A program made the translations under genes and the position numbers. From contig NZ_QNHG01000003.1 in the NCBI RefSeq assembly GCF_003290025.1, forward strand, positions 698,413-762,412: a stretch of 64,000 bases of DNA, given 5' to 3'. Position 1 is the first letter of the stretch. The number at the start of each line of letters is the position of its first letter. The notes beneath the pieces are model-generated. The model was not told the origin of the DNA, made no database searches, and saw nothing but the letters and a program-made list of their open reading frames with translations. Source of the DNA: Pseudogemmobacter bohemicus. GTDB taxonomy: Bacteria; Pseudomonadota; Alphaproteobacteria; Rhodobacterales; Rhodobacteraceae. Shown piece after piece: positions 62,828-64,000 of the stretch.

Positions 62828-62877
62828 ACGGATCCTGTCAGCGGGGCGCCGGCGATCAGCCGGAGCCGGATCGCTTA

Positions 62878-62908
62878 GGGGGGGAGGGAGCCCGGGCTCT
62901 CTCCCCCT
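62878..62908 (+). terminator. Terminator between fsa and the MacB-like gene
   Basis: GGGGGAGGGAGCC / GGCTCTCTCCCCC with one G-T pair, then TTTT on the plus strand. It sits between convergent genes. Confidence 0.8.
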
Positions 62909-62923
62909 TTTCCATTTCCCGTC

Positions 62924-64000
62924 TCAGTCCCGCGCCAGCGCCACCACCGGGTCCAGCCGCGATGCCGCCCGGGCGGGGAGATAGCCGAACACCACCCCGA
63001 TCACGCTTGAGGACAGGCAGGCGACCAGGATCGCCAGCGGCGACCAGGACAGGCGGATATCCTGCTGGAAGATCTCCATCAGTGCGCCGCCGCCAAGCGC
63101 CAGCGCGATGCCGACAAGGCCGCCTGTCAGGCAGACCGCCACCGCTTCCAGCAAGAACTGCGCGACGATATCCGAACGCCGGGCGCCGACCGCCATCCTG
63201 ACCCCGATCTCGCGGGTGCGCTCGGTCACCGAAGCCAGCATGATATTCATCACCCCGATGCCACCGACAATCAGCGAAATCAGGGCGATAGAGGAGATCA
63301 GCAGGGTCAGGGTGCGGGTGGTGGCGTCAAGGCTCTCCTGGATCGCGGCCGAGCTGGTCATAAAGAAATCTTTCGTGCCATGGCGGCGGATCAGCAACTC
63401 CTCGATGGCAGTCTCAGCCTCGGCGCGGGGCATGTCGTCCTGAAAACGCACCAGAATCTCATGCACCCAGTTCTGGCCGTTGATGCGTTTCGTGACCGTC
63501 GAATAGGGCACGAAAAACCGCGGGCTTGAGGCCCCGAACCCGTCATCGCCGATTACCCCGATCACCTCGGCCGGCATCCGGTCGAGCCGCAGGCTTTGCC
63601 CCAGCGGGTTCTCGCCGCCGGGGAAGAAGGTCCGTACCGCCGCCTCGTTCAGGATCACCACCTGGGCGGCGGTCTCGATCTGGTGGCGGTTCAGCAGGCT
63701 GCCGCGCGTCAGCCGCAGCCCCTCGGCGTCGAAGAATTCGACCCCAACCCCGGCAATCGAGGCGGTCATCGAGACCGCCCCCCGCGTGGCGAGCCCGCTG
63801 GAACTGATCTCGGGCGAGACCGAGACCGCGAAGGGTTCGGCCGCGATGGCATCGGCATCGGCCGAAACCAGCGAGCGCACCGCATTCGCCCGCCGGTCGC
63901 CAAAGCCCGATCCGGGCCGGACGGTGACGGTGCTGGTGCCAAGGGCCGAGATTTCCTCCAGCACCTTTTCGCGCGAACCGTTGCCAAGGGCGACCACCGA
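62924..64000 (-). CDS. MacB/FtsX-type ABC transporter permease, 5' end outside window
   Basis: 359 residues seen; the frame is open at the window end (the next codons read SMVALGNGS), so the start lies beyond. The periplasmic MacB-PCD domain comes first, followed by the FtsX core with the three C-terminal helices, SIALISLIVGGIGVMNIMLA, VTERTREIGVRMAVGARRSD and GYLPARAASRLDPVVALARD. Such permeases export macrolides, peptides or lipoproteins with a MacA-type partner, probably just outside the window. It may be fused to an ATPase domain upstream, which cannot be seen. Confidence 0.9.
   Translation of the reverse strand, partial: SVVALGNGSREKVLEEISALGTSTVTVRPGSGFGDRRANAVRSLVSADADAIAAEPFAVSVSPEISSSGLATRGAVSMTASIAGVGVEFFDAEGLRLTRGSLLNRHQIETAAQVVILNEAAVRTFFPGGENPLGQSLRLDRMPAEVIGVIGDDGFGASSPRFFVPYSTVTKRINGQNWVHEILVRFQDDMPRAEAETAIEELLIRRHGTKDFFMTSSAAIQESLDATTRTLTLLISSIALISLIVGGIGVMNIMLASVTERTREIGVRMAVGARRSDIVAQFLLEAVAVCLTGGLVGIALALGGGALMEIFQQDIRLSWSPLAILVACLSSSVIGVVFGYLPARAASRLDPVVALARD

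Overview
The window is a dense, high-GC chromosomal segment of an alphaproteobacterium, almost certainly of the Rhodobacterales (Rhodobacter/Paracoccus-like). This rests on the proteins themselves: a MipZ division-plane ATPase, a split F0 ATP synthase operon with both b' and b subunits, a TrmD with the long basic N-terminal extension, phosphatidylcholine synthase, a DUF1127 miniprotein, and the gene orders engB/argB, ffh/rpsP/rimM/trmD/rplS and trpF/lapA/ihfB/rpsA/cmk. The species is not identifiable from this stretch, and no tRNA, rRNA or CRISPR array was seen.

Layout. 1-3.2 kb: end of a ribosomal superoperon (adk, rpsM, rpsK, rpoA, rplQ). 3.3-12.2 kb: HtrA protease, rarA, ttcA, an EAL phosphodiesterase, then yidC-MOSC-engB. 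12.3-18.3 kb: a self-contained accessory block between engB and argB, made of an LLM-class flavin oxidoreductase, a 4-OT-like tautomerase, an alpha/beta hydrolase, a complete polar-amino-acid-type ABC importer and a convergent TetR/BetI-like regulator with its own palindrome. 18.4-31 kb: argB, an Fe-S protein, sixA, an aldo/keto reductase, the overlapping ffh-coq7-GNAT-GNAT-chorismate mutase chain, rpsP-rimM, trmD, rplS-rpmE, a decayed secreted-protein gene and mipZ. 31.5-36.6 kb: malonyl-CoA synthase, an ArsR regulator and the F0 operon. 36.6-43.1 kb (minus strand): trpF, lapA, ihfB, rpsA, a secreted CHAT-domain protease and cmk. 43.2-44.5 kb: a Mu-like remnant with a truncated transposase, a divergent repressor and a palindromic operator. 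44.8-64 kb: trpB, a decayed gene, a truncated haemoglobin, ileS, a LysR/DUF1127 divergent pair, ogt, an EamA permease, pcs, xerC, DUF484, priA, fsa and a MacB-like permease cut by the window end.

Most genes are housekeeping and sit in tight operons with ATGA/GTGA start-stop overlaps. The accessory signal lies in four places: (i) the 12.3-18.3 kb oxidoreductase/importer module, the best candidate for an uncharacterised small-molecule uptake and catabolic pathway; (ii) the secreted CHAT protease between cmk and rpsA; (iii) the Mu-like remnant with its operator; (iv) a dispersed family of imperfect palindromic repeats at gene ends (19.3, 28.7, 33.3, 43.1, 56.3 and 59.8 kb), one of which supplies the last codons and stop of an arsR gene. 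Regulatory structures read directly from the sequence include a near-consensus promoter overlapped by an inverted repeat before lysR, inverted repeats ahead of ihfB, and palindromes before the LLM, tetR, arsR and priA genes. I found no defence island and no clearly new large multi-gene machine.
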